Shown in pieces: positions 37,501-52,027 of a DNA stretch of 64,000 nucleotides. Origin of the DNA: Gorsachius magnificus (Eukaryota > Chordata > Aves > Pelecaniformes > Ardeidae); the NCBI GenBank assembly GCA_034008185.1, contig CM067081.1:108819265-108883264 (forward strand), read 5' to 3'. The stretch's first letter is position 1. Every line of letters begins with the position of its first letter. The notes beneath the pieces were generated by a model that saw nothing but the letters and a program-made list of their open reading frames with translations, was not told where the DNA came from and ran no database searches. The translations under genes and the position numbers were made by a program.

Positions 37501-40500
37501 GGAAGTTATGCATCCTCCTTGAGGCTGCAACTAAAGGCAGCATCCTTGGGCACAGCATGTTCTTATCCTTGTTTGTCCTCTTAACCCAGAGGAAATTAAC
37601 TGTAAACTAAAAAAATATGGAAAAGGAATACAAATCCATCCATAAGTTATAGTAGTCAGAGCTGCTGGTAGCTCTCTGTTGATTTTAGTCACAAGAGGTC
37701 TGGGGTTTTGACCTGAGGCATGTGGAGCTATGGTATTCCTACAGATAGCACTTCAATTTGTGTTTCTTTTTTCTAGCAGACTTTGGCTAGAAGCACTTTC
37801 ACCCTTGGGAATGCATCCTGTAATACGAAGACATTGTTGTCGATTCTGGTACCTTTTATATTACAGCAACCCTTGGATGTGTTTTAATTTTACAACTGGA
37901 TTATCCAGTCTGACTCTCATGCCCCACATCAAAAATAGAATAATGCCATTCATGTCAGCTTGATATCTTTCAACTAAAATGTGTGTATGCATGCCTGTAG
38001 CAGCTGGCTCACACACTAAACTCAAGCCCACATCATTTTTCTGAATACCTCGATTTTTTTTTCTCTAATGTAGCAACACTTAAATGGCTGTAAGTGTATT
38101 TAACCCTGGAAAAACAAATAGTTGTGTATCCTGTAAAATTTTCATTCAACACTGATTTTAAGTTAATTGTATAAAACAAGAATATTCAGACATATTGCAT
38201 CCAAGGAACAGGGATGTTTGATAAAATGTTGGGTTAGAGCAAAATACTACATTTTTTAGCTTAGAAATTGCAACATGAAAATACAGTATTAACTATACTT
38301 GCTACTTTACCATAAATTCATAAAAAGCCTTCTTTTTACTCTAAGTCTGGGGTAAAAGAGTGTGCATTCAATATGAAAATGAAATTTGAGTTGGTTTTCC
38401 TTAATCTAGTGAAAATCTGTAATGCACTAATTTTACTCATAAAGGACCAAAGCTTAATTTCTATTTGCATCTTTAAGATCTATGTAAAAGTCATTAGTTA
38501 TTGGCTATGGAAAGACTGTAATGAATGATTTATTTCTGTGTTAAGTAGCACCATATAAATGGATGCAAGTGTCTTTTTAGTTGGGTGTATTTCTTGAGCA
38601 GCATCATTCTGTATATATCTGTTCTTTTTATTTTTTGTGATATAAAAACTGCATTTGCCCTTTTTGATCTTTTTTTTAGAATATTCTCTATGGCCCAATT
38701 GAATTCTTAGCATTCTCTCTCTTTAGAAGAATATGTCAGTTCTCAAGTGTCCAGTAGTTCTTTTTATCTGATGTGGACTCTTTAAAACCCACAAGCATGT
38801 CTAGGATATCAGATCTGCTTTAAAATGCTGCCATTCATCTGTTCTGTTTAATGCATTCTCAGTCAGGAGTTGCTATATTGGCTAAAGGCTATGCCACACT
38901 GCAGCTTAGAAAATGAGAAAAGAAAGGCAGCCAGGCTCAGGCTAACTATACCATTAACTTTCCTTCAGCCTGCAATACATCAACTGAGCATCAGACCTAA
39001 TCATGTTTTTTATAGCTGCTCTACCACAGCAAATAATGATCAGAGATATTTATTCAGAAAGGAACGCTGTTTAGTCCTTTGGAAATTTGCTGTTCTCTTA
39101 AACATGATATGCAGTGATTGCCCATTAATCTTACCGTGCATTTTTCTCTCTACTTTTAAAAAAAGCTACTCATGCTTTGAATGCTTGAGGAAAGGGGAGA
39201 GGGGTGAAGTCTTTACCTGTAAATGGCAGGATAATGTACTCGACTAACCCCACAGAACGTTTAACATAAATGTTGTTATGTGGCTTTTCCTACCAGTGCA
39301 TATTGTACGGCCATGCATATTGATTAGCTGGTGTTGCAAACCAGCTCTTATTTTGTGTCCTATTGACTGGATCTATTTTGTACTTATTAATATCTAATTG
39401 GGTCTTAGGGCAGTAATGGTTTTAGTTTATAGGCAGTTTACTTTAATTTCATGTTGACAAGATTGGGTTTTAAATATCATGGGAGCACAAGATCCAAAGC
39501 TAATCACCTGTAAACCCCGAGGAAAATCAGTGTTAGGCAGGATCTCTGCAGAATGTTCAACCACGGGAAGGAAGGAGGATGTGTCAGTAATAGCAGAAAT
39601 AAGAGTCCACCATGGGATTTGTCTGTGTGTGACTTGTGAAAGACATTGGGTAAATTCAGTAAAAATGGCAACAGTGGGCTGCAAATGAATTTCAGCTGGA
39701 ACATGCATTTTCATGGATTTCTGCTTAACAGAACTATATACTTAGATATTAGCCACAAAGTAGATACTAGCTATCAGAGGCTGAAATTTTTATTTTGGTT
39801 TAGATTTCTACTTTTCATTTTACTTCAGAAAGTAGAAAGTCGACTTACTTATTTAGAATAAAATGTAAGGACTTCCCATGTTATTTTGTTAGAATAAATG
39901 TGTGAATAACTATCATTTACCATAATTTGTATAAAATAGATCAACAAGCCATATTCTAATTCCTTGCTTTTCAAATGTGTACCTACAAATCATCTGCCTC
40001 TGTAACGAATCACTTGGAAAGTTGTATAAAACTTGGTACGTGGCCAGATGTGTTATATTTCAGGTGATTGCAGGCATGTAAATGGCATCACTTGAGGCAT
40101 GCTCTCTCATCTCCTGAAACAAATATAAAATCAAAGAAACAAAACCAAACACCCTGTGGCCACCAGTCTGCAAGGCAGTTAATCCCCATGCATCTGGCAT
40201 GTAACAGCAGTGGGGGGCACAGGAATTCCCAGGGACACAGGGAAAGGCTGCTGAGCAACATGAGACCATTAAGGATCAGTCAACCTCCAGCTACTGCTGC
40301 TTCACAGTACAAAAGCTGCAGGTGGCTCCTGAGGCAGTATCCTGGTGTTGCTGGTCAACCTGGCCATAGCTACCAAAAGCACTAAGAGGAATGGCCTTCA
40401 TTTCTCTGTTTCTACCTGAGTAGCAGAAAGTCACATCGCGGTATCTCACACAGCTCTTATGAGGATCAGTACTTAGTGGTGGTGCTAACAGTGAGCATGT

Positions 40501-43500
40501 AGAACAAATTACAGAGGTTCCAAAATTATGTACAAACACCCCATGCTTTTTCCATAACTCATTTACTTTCTCTGCACTTGTGGTGTAAGAAGAAAAAAAG
40601 CAAGGAACTAATCTGACAAACTTCAGTCTCTAAATCTGTGTAAGAAATGAGCAAGCTAATACAGATAATTCTCTGTATAAGAGCCTTGAGACTGAAAAAA
40701 CAATTGAATTGAAAAGGGATGCATGGAGGTTTTTTGGGTAGTAAAGTTGTCTTTTTAAGACCATTCTAATAACAGTACTTCAGTCTTCTGTTTCTTAATA
40801 TGCTCAGAAAAATTATTATATTTTTTGAGAGTTTCTTATTGTTCTCCCCCCATGCAATCATTGTTTGTTCTCAGTATGATAAACATAGAGATAACTGTAG
40901 CTTTTTTTTTTTTTTTCCTCCTAGCAAAAGTACTCTCTCTAGAATGGCTGGAGAATACTGACACACTGCTGACAGAAAAACACTTCTCCCCTCTGGCATT
41001 GTCCTTGATTTTTAGCATACACTTTGACACTGCAGACCTTCTTACCCTCTTGGATCAGTTCTGCTGTGCTAACACCTGAGTTCTTTTGGTTATGGCTCCC
41101 ATGAGGCACAGTCTTTGAGCTTACCTGGTCTCTACTACATTAGCCTATCTACAACTATTAATTTTGTGCTAATAACTCCTAACCATTTTCATGTTTTGAC
41201 CCCTTTTGACTCTTTCCTTTACTTTTTTTTTTTCCCTGTTTGTACTTATAAAACAATTCAAAGAGACATCAGATCTTCCTACAGCTGAACAGCTAGAAAA
41301 ATTGCTTCTCTTGACTGAAGCATTTTGTTTGCTTTCAGCATCTGTAAACTTGGTAACATTTCTCATCCTTCCATTTTTGTGCTGCCACTGTGTGTTGCAA
41401 GAAATCAAAGAAGAGCTGGGAAGGCCCAGTTGTTGAATGTTTAAAAAAAATAATGGTGTGAGGAAGCTGCAGAGAAAATGCCAGATTTTAAAAACGAAGT
41501 GGAGAATTGTCAGAGTGATAGTGAATGTCTAGACTCTTAGAATAGAATTGATAGTGGCAGTCCAGGAGCCAGATCTTAGTCCCTTTTATGCTCTTCCTCA
41601 CAGTCAGAAACAGGGTATGATTCAGGCAGGAGACCTTCAATGAGCTGTACAGACAAATTCCTCCATTTTTTCTTTGATATCTCTCCAGAACTGGGAGCCG
41701 TGTAATCAAGGGTGCAAAAAAGTTTCCACTTTAACAACTTCAAAAATCCTAGCATTCTCTGTTTGAACTGTTTCCCCCAACCCTTACCGATTCCCAAGAA
41801 CACACGGATCTCAGATTCTATTTACCAAAGGAGATGAATATATTAACACTTCCACGCTGTTCCCCAAGATGGATGGGAAATGAGATTGGGATGGAGGACT
41901 ATGGGCATCAGTATAGCTAGCTCATGCTATAATGAAGTGAAAGTATCTTATGTTTCCATGCTTTTCGTGTGATAGCCACTGTCCTAAAGATCTTTGCTAT
42001 CTTCCCCCCTCAGTACTTGCTCATTTTGTTCTTAGCTGGGAGATCTCAGTGCTACTGAAATGAAAATAATAAATGCATGCTTTACTGTGTATTCCCACTG
42101 AGCTGCTTCTGTGAGATTACTTGCAGTAGCCAGTGCCACAGCTATGTGTTTGGTTGACTTGATCTTTAATCACTTGCCTGAAACCGCCCACTGTGCAGCT
42201 GGAACACACGCTGATTTGAAGGGGGCTTTCGCTGGAGGCCCAAGAAAAGTAGTGTAAAGCAAAAAATGTGAATCAAAACCATGTCTGTATTTGTTGCATG
42301 CATTACGTAAAGTACCTTTCTCAAAGCTCCACAAAACTTGTTTTCAAAGAAACTTTGATTCCAAACTGAACTCTGACTTCTCACTTCAATGCATTCACTT
42401 CTAAAGCTGTTAAAACTTCTAAATAGAACTAAAAACCTATATATGAAGTTAGATCTCTCCAGGTTTTTAAACAGTTGGCTCTTTTTATTTATTGTGCTAA
42501 ACTATGCTTAAAGGAAAAATGTTTTATTCATGCACATCACTTAAGTATTATGATATGTTTAAATTAATTTAATATTTCCTCAGTATAGTATGTAATTCAT
42601 GCTGGAAACCTTTTCCTGAAAGCAATTAGATAGTCATTAGAAAGCTTAAAGAAGAAAACAAAGCATCTAGTTGATAGTTTATTTTTAATGTCTTGCTCAG
42701 AGTAGTATTTTGCTAAGCTTAATAAGAAACAATGTTGTGTCTTTATTTCTTCTATATAGCCTCTAGTAAAAATGTGGTTTTGAAATGTCAGCTGAGAAGA
42801 ACTGGAGAAAGAAACTTTTTTCTACTTTATATGCAAATGTATCCTTTTGTACATGTGGGAATAGATAGTTAGGAAGAAATCTCACTTCATTACGGTAATG
42901 AGAAATCACACAAAACAGTATGTACATTTTTCTATATGATTGTTTGACTTGCCAGAAGAACCTTGTGGCTCATTCACATTGAGAGTTTTCGTTATACAAG
43001 ACATACCTAAAGGATTTCAATGGCATGCACTATTATCTTCTAACAGAATTGGAGTCAATAGTGCATATGCAGACTGTATCTTATCAGATAGGCTAGCAGG
43101 GAGTAAAAGGTATCGATTTGAGGAAATGCTTGAGGGCGTGACATTTGCAACACAATGACATGTTTAATGAGAAGTCTTATGACTTACTTCCCCATGTTAC
43201 TTGGGCATGATTGTTCAAAATAAATTAGATTAAATGATTTATTGAGTACCTGTAAGTATCTTTAAAGACATTTTTTTTCTGTATTCCTTATGTACAATTA
43301 TAGTCAATATTCTTAGTAAGTGTTTCTTATTGACAAAGATGTTTCTTCTTTAGTAGCTTAATGCAGTTTTTAAAGAAAAGATTCCACAGCAGTCTTGCCA
43401 TAGTTAAACAGTGACAAAAATCTACTATTTCAAAGGCAGAAAATACATCTCTAAATTCACTTTATGTAATGCATTAAGAGTTTGGGGACCCTGAGAAAGA

Positions 43501-45342
43501 CAGGCTTGCTAACTTCACAGTTATTAAACGTGGTCACTACTCCTACAATAGTGGGCAAATTTAAGAAAGTGCTGAAAGATTGAATCATAAGAGATGCAAT
43601 CTCTGCTCCATAGCCATGTCAGCTTGGGAGCCCTGCCTTTTTTCCATAAAGCCTAATCACTGCTGGAAATGAAGTGAGCATTAATCTTCTTGGAATCAGC
43701 ATATTTGAAAGCCAACTACTCTTACCCTGGTACATGTGCTATTTATGGAAAACCCTATCCTTAAATAAATTTCCATGTGGTCAAATGTTCTTTAAAGATG
43801 CGTATGTTTCCTCTTGGAGAATCTGTACTGAGAAAATTTCATGCAGTTTTGGACTTGCTGTATGAGATGTGGTTCTGTCATTGGTATGTTTCCTGTGTTT
43901 TATAAGGGTAAGAATAGCAGAATGGGGAAGAGAGGAACTGTGTCTATTTGGGTGCTTCAGTCCCTTCCTCTGGGAAACCATGTGTTTTTCAGGCTCTGCT
44001 TTCACAGCATGAAGTCCCAGAAATGAATGAGATGGGTTTTTCTGACTAATGCTGAACAGAGCAAGAGCTCTGTTATCGCTGCTAGCTTTGTGGATAACAA
44101 AGTAGTAATAATGTGCTAAAACCACAAAACTGAAAAAAATAATGTGTGTTTTATTTCAGTGAGTCTATTGTTTAAGACAAACACTTTTTCAGTCGGTGAA
44201 AGCCCCTAATGTTAGCAACCTAACCATTAACTATGGGGCCACAATACATTTTTCATTTAGTAAACAATTTCCCAAGACAACAGAACCATAAATTTTGAAT
44301 AAGCCTTTAATGAAAACACATGAATAGGTAATACCAGCTACAATCTCTTATTATTAGCAGCATGAGATATTGCCTGACGTTATATTTAAATTATGCAGAT
44401 CAGAATAATTTGGTATATCTCAAGTGGTAAATTATATTGTTCTGTGCCGCCTTAATTATATCTTTTGACATGAGAGAAGCTATTTGAATGCTTTGCTAAT
44501 TAATCTTGTCACTCTTGACCCGAAAACATACCGTATGTGGGTTGTTTCAAATTGCTGTGGTTAAAAATCCTAAATATATAATATAATTAATATTGATATC
44601 AAAAGTAGTGTAAAACCATCCTGTTGTCAAGGAAAGTTTGAGAGCTGGTTGTTTCTATACTATCATGCAAATGATAGGTGTGAAGATTTTATTTACTTCA
44701 TATATAAGGTTATTTACATTCTTGTTGCCTACATTTTCTATTGCACTGACTGGTCATTCTTTTTCTCCTGTCAGTGTCTGAGATGATCAGACAGTTTTGC
44801 ATGTTGCAAGCATTTGTTCATGTCAGCATAGCACATTTCTTCTAACAAATCAGCAGCCCTACAGCAACTCTTCCTTCCTGTATCACATTTTTTAATAAAA
44901 AATATAATTTAGGTAGGATCTCCTTAAAGAGGTGGTACTTTTCCAAATGAGGAAGATAAAATATATGAATTTGAGACATAAAACAAAACCTGTGTCTTTT
45001 CTCAAGCTCTGTAGCGAAAGTAAATGGGAAAGTATCTTCAACTTATAAGCACCCATACTGTCAATACATCTAACCATTTTTAACACCTGAGTTGCATAAA
45101 ACAAAAAGAATGGTACTTAATGTATTCAGGTCTCCCTTAGCTATGAATTATCCCCCCAAACCTCTGGATATGAAGCAGACCCTTGTTGCTTTTCTCTACT
45201 TAATGCAGAGAATTTGTTTATTCTTTCACTGAGGTCAATATCTCTTCCAGTGTCATAAAGATCCATTTATGCATTCTTGCAATATATATAAATGCACTTT
45301 TAAATGTAAATGTACTGTTAGAAATGGCTTTCTTGCCAGAAT
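34574..45342. other. Non-coding; candidate conserved blocks, no gene
   Basis: An A/C-rich simple tract is at about 35274-35328. The block 36420-36660 holds an E-box (CAGGTG) in even-composition DNA. A 7-bp stem with a 7-base loop (AGCTGGT / ACCAGCT) is at 39326-39346. The block 44200-44720 is AT-rich with homeodomain-like words. Open frames such as 38870-39247 (+) show no recognisable protein. Confidence 0.4.
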
Positions 45343-45364
45343 GGGGGGGGGGGGGGGGGGGGGG
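45343..45364 (+). repeat. Uninterrupted 22-base G homopolymer
   Basis: Twenty-two consecutive G are followed by a short TG repeat. The length is unusual and may reflect true repeat expansion or assembly uncertainty. Confidence 0.95.
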
Positions 45365-48300
45365 TGTGTGTTAAGATTCCTCAGACAAGTTCTAGAGAAG
45401 ACTGTGTCTCTCCTTGCTACACAGTGGTGCCTAGTTGACAGCTTGGTGCATTCTAGATTGGTCTTACTATGTTTGCTCTTTCTCTTCTTACCAGAGGTAC
45501 TATAACACCTCCAAGTGTATGACTGAGGATCATTCTTTCAAATGCAAGGAGAGCAATATTGTTCCACGTGTCCATGAGACAGCTGTTGTGGTGGCATCTA
45601 TTTGGCCATTAGCAGACTAGGTCAAATAAAATTAATGATATAGAGGTCTTATCATGTTCTTATTTATGCGTCAGCATGGTCTTTTTTCTGAGAAACTCCT
45701 TCAGGAATATGACAGAGGAAAGAAGCCTGCTAAACACAGGGATTTTGTAGAAAACTCCTAGGACTGGGTGGTCTCCTTGACAATTTGGAAGGAATTTGAA
45801 GCAGTAAAATTGCAGTCTGCACTGTTGGGAGAAATTTTCCCAGATCACCAATTCTGTTCAGTTAGAATGAATAGATCAGGTAAATGCCAAGCTCTGAAAG
45901 ATTAGTGTATCGCAACATTAAGCTCTCAAAACAAGATCCAGAGTTTTCAATACGAAGGTCTTAAGTACCTTAATCTTAGGGCCAGTAATATTCAACTCTT
46001 CTGAGTTCCTCAGTAAATTTGCAAGGTACTCTCCCAGCTGTGAGGTGCCTGTGGTACAGAGCACACAGACACATTTATGTAAGGAACAGTAACAACCCTC
46101 CAAGCAATAGATGAGAGAAAAAGGAAGAGAATTTGGATTCTATCAGTTGCAACTATTCCTGCTGCAGTTTAATCTTGTCTTCTTATAGACAAATGTGTAA
46201 AAAATCTATACCTTGATTTGAAAAAAGTATGAACAACTGATAAGGAAAATCTGGATTCTATCTCATGTTCTGATGCTTTCTGTCAATTTCTTTGCCAAAG
46301 ACAGCTGAAACAAACAGTTCAGTAAAGTCGGGAAATGGCTGGAAGACTTGTGCTGTCGGTTCTCTAAGGTATTGCCCTTACTCTTTTTTTCTCACTTAGT
46401 TAGCAGTAATTTTCTAAAAGACTTCAGTATTGATTAGCTATGCTAGTTTCATATTAAACCAGAGGAAAAAGATTGCAAAGATAAACAGTCTTGAAGAATA
46501 GACATATAAAGAAAAGAGCCCTAAATAGAAGTTACCACTATTTTTAGGGTTGTCCAGAGATTTTGATTTAAAACCTGTAGCACTCCTAGCACCTAGGAGC
46601 CTCTCTTGCTGTCTTTCATCCCTTTTAGGGTGTATCTCTCAAGGTCAGAAGGATGATGAAGGTCAAGATCCTTACATTGCATCCCAAGACTCTACTACTA
46701 GTGATGCAGATGTGATAGAAAAGTCTAAATTTTAGACTACCTCCTTTTATCAATAGCAAATTAAGTGCTGAAAAGAAGCAGATGTTCTCGTTCCCCCTTT
46801 GCCTGCCTATTAGACCTACTTCCATGTATTTCAGTTTTATGATCAATGAACACGAAACAGCAGTAGACATCTGCATTTTGAACTGCTGAGGTTTTTTTTT
46901 TCCATTCCACTTCTAAAGTTTGACTTCAGAGAAGAAAAAAGAATTACTGCTAAACTTAGGAGAACCTGTGTTATCTTGGGCAATGAGATTTCTCCACAAG
47001 CTTTATACCACATCCTGGAGCTGTACAGACTGTGCATCAGACATGGGAGTGGTTTTTTCCAGCACTTGTCTATATGCACTAGGTGGTGCAGGGGAACTGT
47101 GGCTCCAGAGTTCAGCGTGTACCTTTTTCTGTTTCAAAAAGTAATGTATAAGCAGACAGAAAAGATAATGAGGAAGCTGTGACTTTTTGTAGAGTAGCTG
47201 GTCTCTACACAAAAAATTAATATGGGGGGGAGGGGAGAATTGTCCCCTCCCTCAGGAGTTCTGTGTTGGAAATGGCCACAATATGTACAGTTTTATGTAT
47301 ATGTACAAAATTAAACCAGCAACAGTTCTGTCTCTGTGTAGAGTGAATAATTTCTGAATTGACCTTTTTGTTATTTTGTATCTCTTGCTTTTCTCTTATG
47401 TACCTGATAAGAGCTGTTCCCAGGTGTGTTCATTGTTGATTAAGACAAGTTTATAAAAGGTTATCGTATTAGTATTGCCATAGTTGGTTCTTAAATGTTT
47501 CTTTTGGAGTAAGCTTAAGATGACAGATGACTGTGGGTATTTTACTATGAAATGCAAGGGATGGACAAGAAGTCCTGTATTTTTTGTACTTTAATTTTCT
47601 AGAACCAGTTTAAATTCCATACATAAGCTGTCAGAGGCATACACTGCAGGCTCTTAATTAAGGATTGACTTCTGAAAATTCATCATGTATCTCCCTCAAA
47701 CCTAACAAGGAAATTAATCCATAGTACTCTCTACCTTTTGCACTATAAGCCACCAGGCAGCTTCAAGTGTGTCATGAACCTAACTGACCCAAGATACTCA
47801 AACTCACCAAGTTTCACTTATTTTTTTCTGGGCATTTCATACAAGCTTTCTCTTAAACACTGCAAAACAAAAGGCTGTCTAGTAGGAAAGGAGTTTTGAG
47901 AAAATATTTTAAAAGAGATTTACAATAGATTCTTATTTCCTGACATTAAAAAAATTTGCCTTCTTACTTGAAGTATCATGTTAGGCAATGAAGCTAGTTG
48001 AATATTTTTAGTCATATAAAATGAAATAAAAATTAAATAGTGAAATAATAACTAACATAATAAAAATAATAAATAAAACTACAGTATCCAAAATACCTAC
48101 ATGTATTGCTATTATACACCATTTTGAATTACTGAAACCACAGAATATATTTAGCATCTCTTGGACTTTTGCATAAGTAGTGTGCTCATAGTCTCTCTTC
48201 TTGTTTATCTCTCTGCTTTTCTGTCTTTTGATCAGGTGCTTGTTTTAGAATTTTATGTGTTGATAAGTGGAATATTAGTTCCTTCACAGATTTAAGGAAA

Positions 48301-51300
48301 AATGATCTTGCTGGAAAAATAAAAAAAAACCACCAATAACTATTCTAAATATTTCACTAATTGCTGTTTCTGATAAAACAGCATAATATTTTATAAATTA
48401 CAGTAAAACAAATCCCAAATTGTATTCAAAAACATTTTAGCCAAACCAGATTTTCACTGCAGCTAAAAACCTATGAAGCTCAGCTATGTAAATCTGATGA
48501 ATCAGATTGTACTTAGCATATACCTCAATAATAATATTGGTCATGCTTTTACATTTCATTATATTTCATTACACGATAAAATCGGCTTATAAAGAAGCCT
48601 TAGAAAACATTACCATCAAGATGCAATTATTATGCAAATCTACGTTTCTCTTTATAAATGAATAATGATCCTTAATTTTTAATTGTCACCAAAAAATTGT
48701 GTTAGCTATAGTCAGAGTTTATTTCAGTTCAAGAATAACTATTCAGCCATTTTTAGCATAAATCAGATTACAATGCAATCTAGTTTTTATAGGGAAGTAT
48801 ATCATAAAATAGAGCCATTAGTACTGAAAAGGCACAGGTAAAATTAAAATGCTGTATATAATGAAGCTAAATTAGGTTCAATCAGGAGATTTTCATAATC
48901 AAAATGCTAATGGGTGTGGCCAGTTGCTTCAGAAATGCTGATTTGTAAATGAGCAATAATTATTCAGTTTATTATTTCTCAGGGGAATTATTGCTTAAAG
49001 GTAATATATAGATTTATTTTTCATTAGTCAACAATTTTGAAGACCTAACTGGTGATTATATGGTTTTTCTAATCTGCTAAGAGGGAATGTTGATTGTTTC
49101 CTGTTCTTCCAAATATAATGCATCTTCTTACTGGGATTTGTTGGACATACTTCATCACAAAATAGGATATGCATTGCTTTTTTACTTAGATACTGCAGCT
49201 GATCCATTTCAGCATTCCATGTTATATATATAGCACAAATGAGAAAAAAAAAGAAAAAAAACCTCAACTAGCAAAAGGCACCCCTCCATGCACATTTATT
49301 TATTTATCTAAAAAAGAAGAAAAAATCCACCGCATTAATCATGTTTGTTTAATTACCTCATTAAAAAAATTATGCAAGAGGATACTGCAAACACTTTTTT
49401 TTATCAATGCCAAGTAGATTAAGCTGGACAGATTCTTTGAATGCCCAGATGTAATCTTCTTGTCAGAGAAATTGTTAGCCAGGAGCCATAGTGTACCTCT
49501 TCCTTGAACACTCAAGAGTCAACGTTAGAGGAACATTTTGGTCAAGGGTACCAAGACTGTTATGGGACCCAGAAGATAGGTCAGAACTGGGTCAGTCTTT
49601 GCCTTCCTTTCTCCTACCAATACTGAGAATATGTGGAGGAAGGGAAAACTGAATGCTCCAAATAAAATATTGTCTTGAAGACTTCCATCAGGATAACAGA
49701 ACTATTAACTACATTAAGGGCACGTTGACAGACTGACCTGGAAGCCGGGTCATCTACATTTCTTACAGACCAAAACCTTTTAATTATTCTGCCATGGCAC
49801 AAGTTTGTTAGGAACTGTGGGCAGCCTCATAATTAGGTGCTTTGTTGTTTGTGCTATCCTTAAGTGTGCAATGGCATCTTGTTAGTGTAGTTCCCCATAT
49901 TAATTCAGGTTTTGTTAGCCAAAAAAATTACAACAATCAAATTACTAGTTGGAATAGAGCAGTCAGATAGAATGCAGTTCCATGTAAGTCACATCAAAGC
50001 TAATCTACTGGCATTAAAAGGTTTACAAAATATCTGTCCATCAGTTTGAGGTCATCAATGTTTTTACCACTTAAAGGAAAAATGTATTCCTTTCTAATGT
50101 TCAATTAAAAAAAAAGTAAAAAGAATAGATATTTTCTTGTAACCAAGGAAAAATCTGATTGTGTTTTAAGGATATGACGTGGTTTTCTTTTCTTCTTTCC
50201 TTATAAAAATTTTCTAACAGAAATTGATTTTTCTGTAGCCTTGTTTATTTAATTAATGATGCTATGTGTGCTATTGAATTGTATAATACAGTTTAATTGG
50301 AATTGTTGTCATAGCATGGTGTAGTGTTTTAGTGCCAAGAGTGTAATCCTTTTCTATTCAAAATCATGGTCAGAATCTTTCTTAAGGTAGAAGCTCAACA
50401 GGCAGAAAGTGCATCCTATGGAATGTATTATTTATATTAAGTGTTCATTATTTTTTATCTGACACTTCCAGTTTCTCCACCTCTGTTTTCTCCCCTCAAA
50501 CACACAAATACTCTCTATTCTCCTTATAGTTTTGTTTTCATCTTGCTTTTCACAATTTCTCCAAAACAGATGGCAGTAAAATTTTCAAAGTCAGGGCATC
50601 AGATCCAGTCCTGTCATAACTTTGGTTATGATGTAAATCAAACACAAATCTTGATCAACAGTCTTTGATCTGGCAATAGGTGAGACAATACCAACCATCC
50701 CTGGGTTTTGGCTAATTATTTTAACATATATATTTCAAAATGTCTTAAAAGTCAGCTCTTTCTTTGTTATAAAAGAGATCCTCGCACATCAGGATGGGTA
50801 GAGAAAGGACTTTCTCCAAAACATAAGATAAAGGCTGAAATATAAATTGGAGCTTTAGGAGAGTTTTTTTACTAAAGCAGAAGGTAATATGGTGGGCTTG
50901 GTGATGATAAGCAAGGGTTATGTGGCTTCAGGCTTCTCTCATGCTGTATTATTAAAAATAAATCAGAGTGGTACAAGCAGGACTTGTTAAAATTGCCATC
51001 TCATGGCAAATTTAAACACTTTCAAATTTTCTATAAATGAAGATAGTTGCATTTTCAGAATTTTTGTAAGGAAAACAACTTACGTATAATATCGATGCAA
51101 ACATCAAAATAATCACGTTATTTCCCTATGATACATACTTAGGAAATTACCTAACCCAAATTATTGTCAAAATATTCTGTTCCAATATGTGTTCCATGGA
51201 TGATGTACCAGATATGCTGATACTATTCTTAGTTGATTTCACTATAAAATGTGGTTTCCAAGGGAAAATTTTTTGCTCAAGTATGTCCAACAGTACAAAA

Positions 51301-52027
51301 TTTGCTGACAAGTTTTAAATTCGAATATCCTGATTCTAGGTATATCTGGAAGAAAATAGGCTAATTCTTGCCAGATTTTTTAAAAGGAAACATAGTTATA
51401 TCAACATGATTTTTGTTGTTGTTTTTTTTTGGGGGGGAGGACGGGGATGACAACACTCATGGCACAGGACTGAAACTGTTAAGAGAGGATTCTGGATTTT
51501 ACATTCTGCTTTTTCATTTCTGTAATCTTTAGTCATTGACATTGATTTAGATGAAGTGGTAGAAGTGCCCTTTACCTGGATATTTACCCTAACTTTAAGA
51601 TAGGTACATAGTCTTGAAAACTTTAAAAATTATAATATAATTCAATGAAATCTCAGCAACACAGAATTCTGTAATTATCTGGTAACATCCAGAAGATCCA
51701 TAGAGTTGAGGACCACAGTTTATAAGCATGACAAAATTATTTTTAGAAAAATAAAGATTTTTATTATAGAATTAGCTTTCTAAGTTGTCTGCAGCTTGAT
51801 CAGGGTTTCAATAAAATGATACACTAATGAAAAATTACATTAAGCACTTTTTTCTCCTTTTAGGTATCCTTAAAGTTTCCATTACAAATTTATAACATTT
51901 TCATCTACATTCATCCCCATAGACTTCACATACAAGTTTCACTGTTTAATCTGAAAAAGCTAATTCACATTAATAGCAAGTTAATCTATATGGTTAACAC
52001 TTGTCTTTGGTAAAAACTGCTGTTTAG
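45365..52027. other. Non-coding; AT-rich candidate conserved cluster
   Basis: No gene is supported. A perfect 9-bp stem (GGGAGGGGA / TCCCCTCCC) with a 6-base loop is at 47228-47251. The block 48470-48980 has few simple repeats and contains an octamer word ATGCAAAT and several TAAT-type words. A 7-bp inverted repeat TTGCCAT / ATGGCAA with a 3-base loop is at 50993-51009. A T/G-rich tract is at 51421-51446. Confidence 0.4.

Noticed and set aside
38870..39247. 125-codon plus-strand frame
   Set aside because: No recognisable motif or splice context.
42940..43158. Protein-looking 72-codon frame
   Set aside because: No known domain and no codon-use contrast with the neighbours.
46621..46735. Exon-like stretch with a pyrimidine tract and AG before an acidic, Ser/Asp-rich frame
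   Set aside because: It is a single short frame with no matching family. The acceptor-like signal is common by chance.
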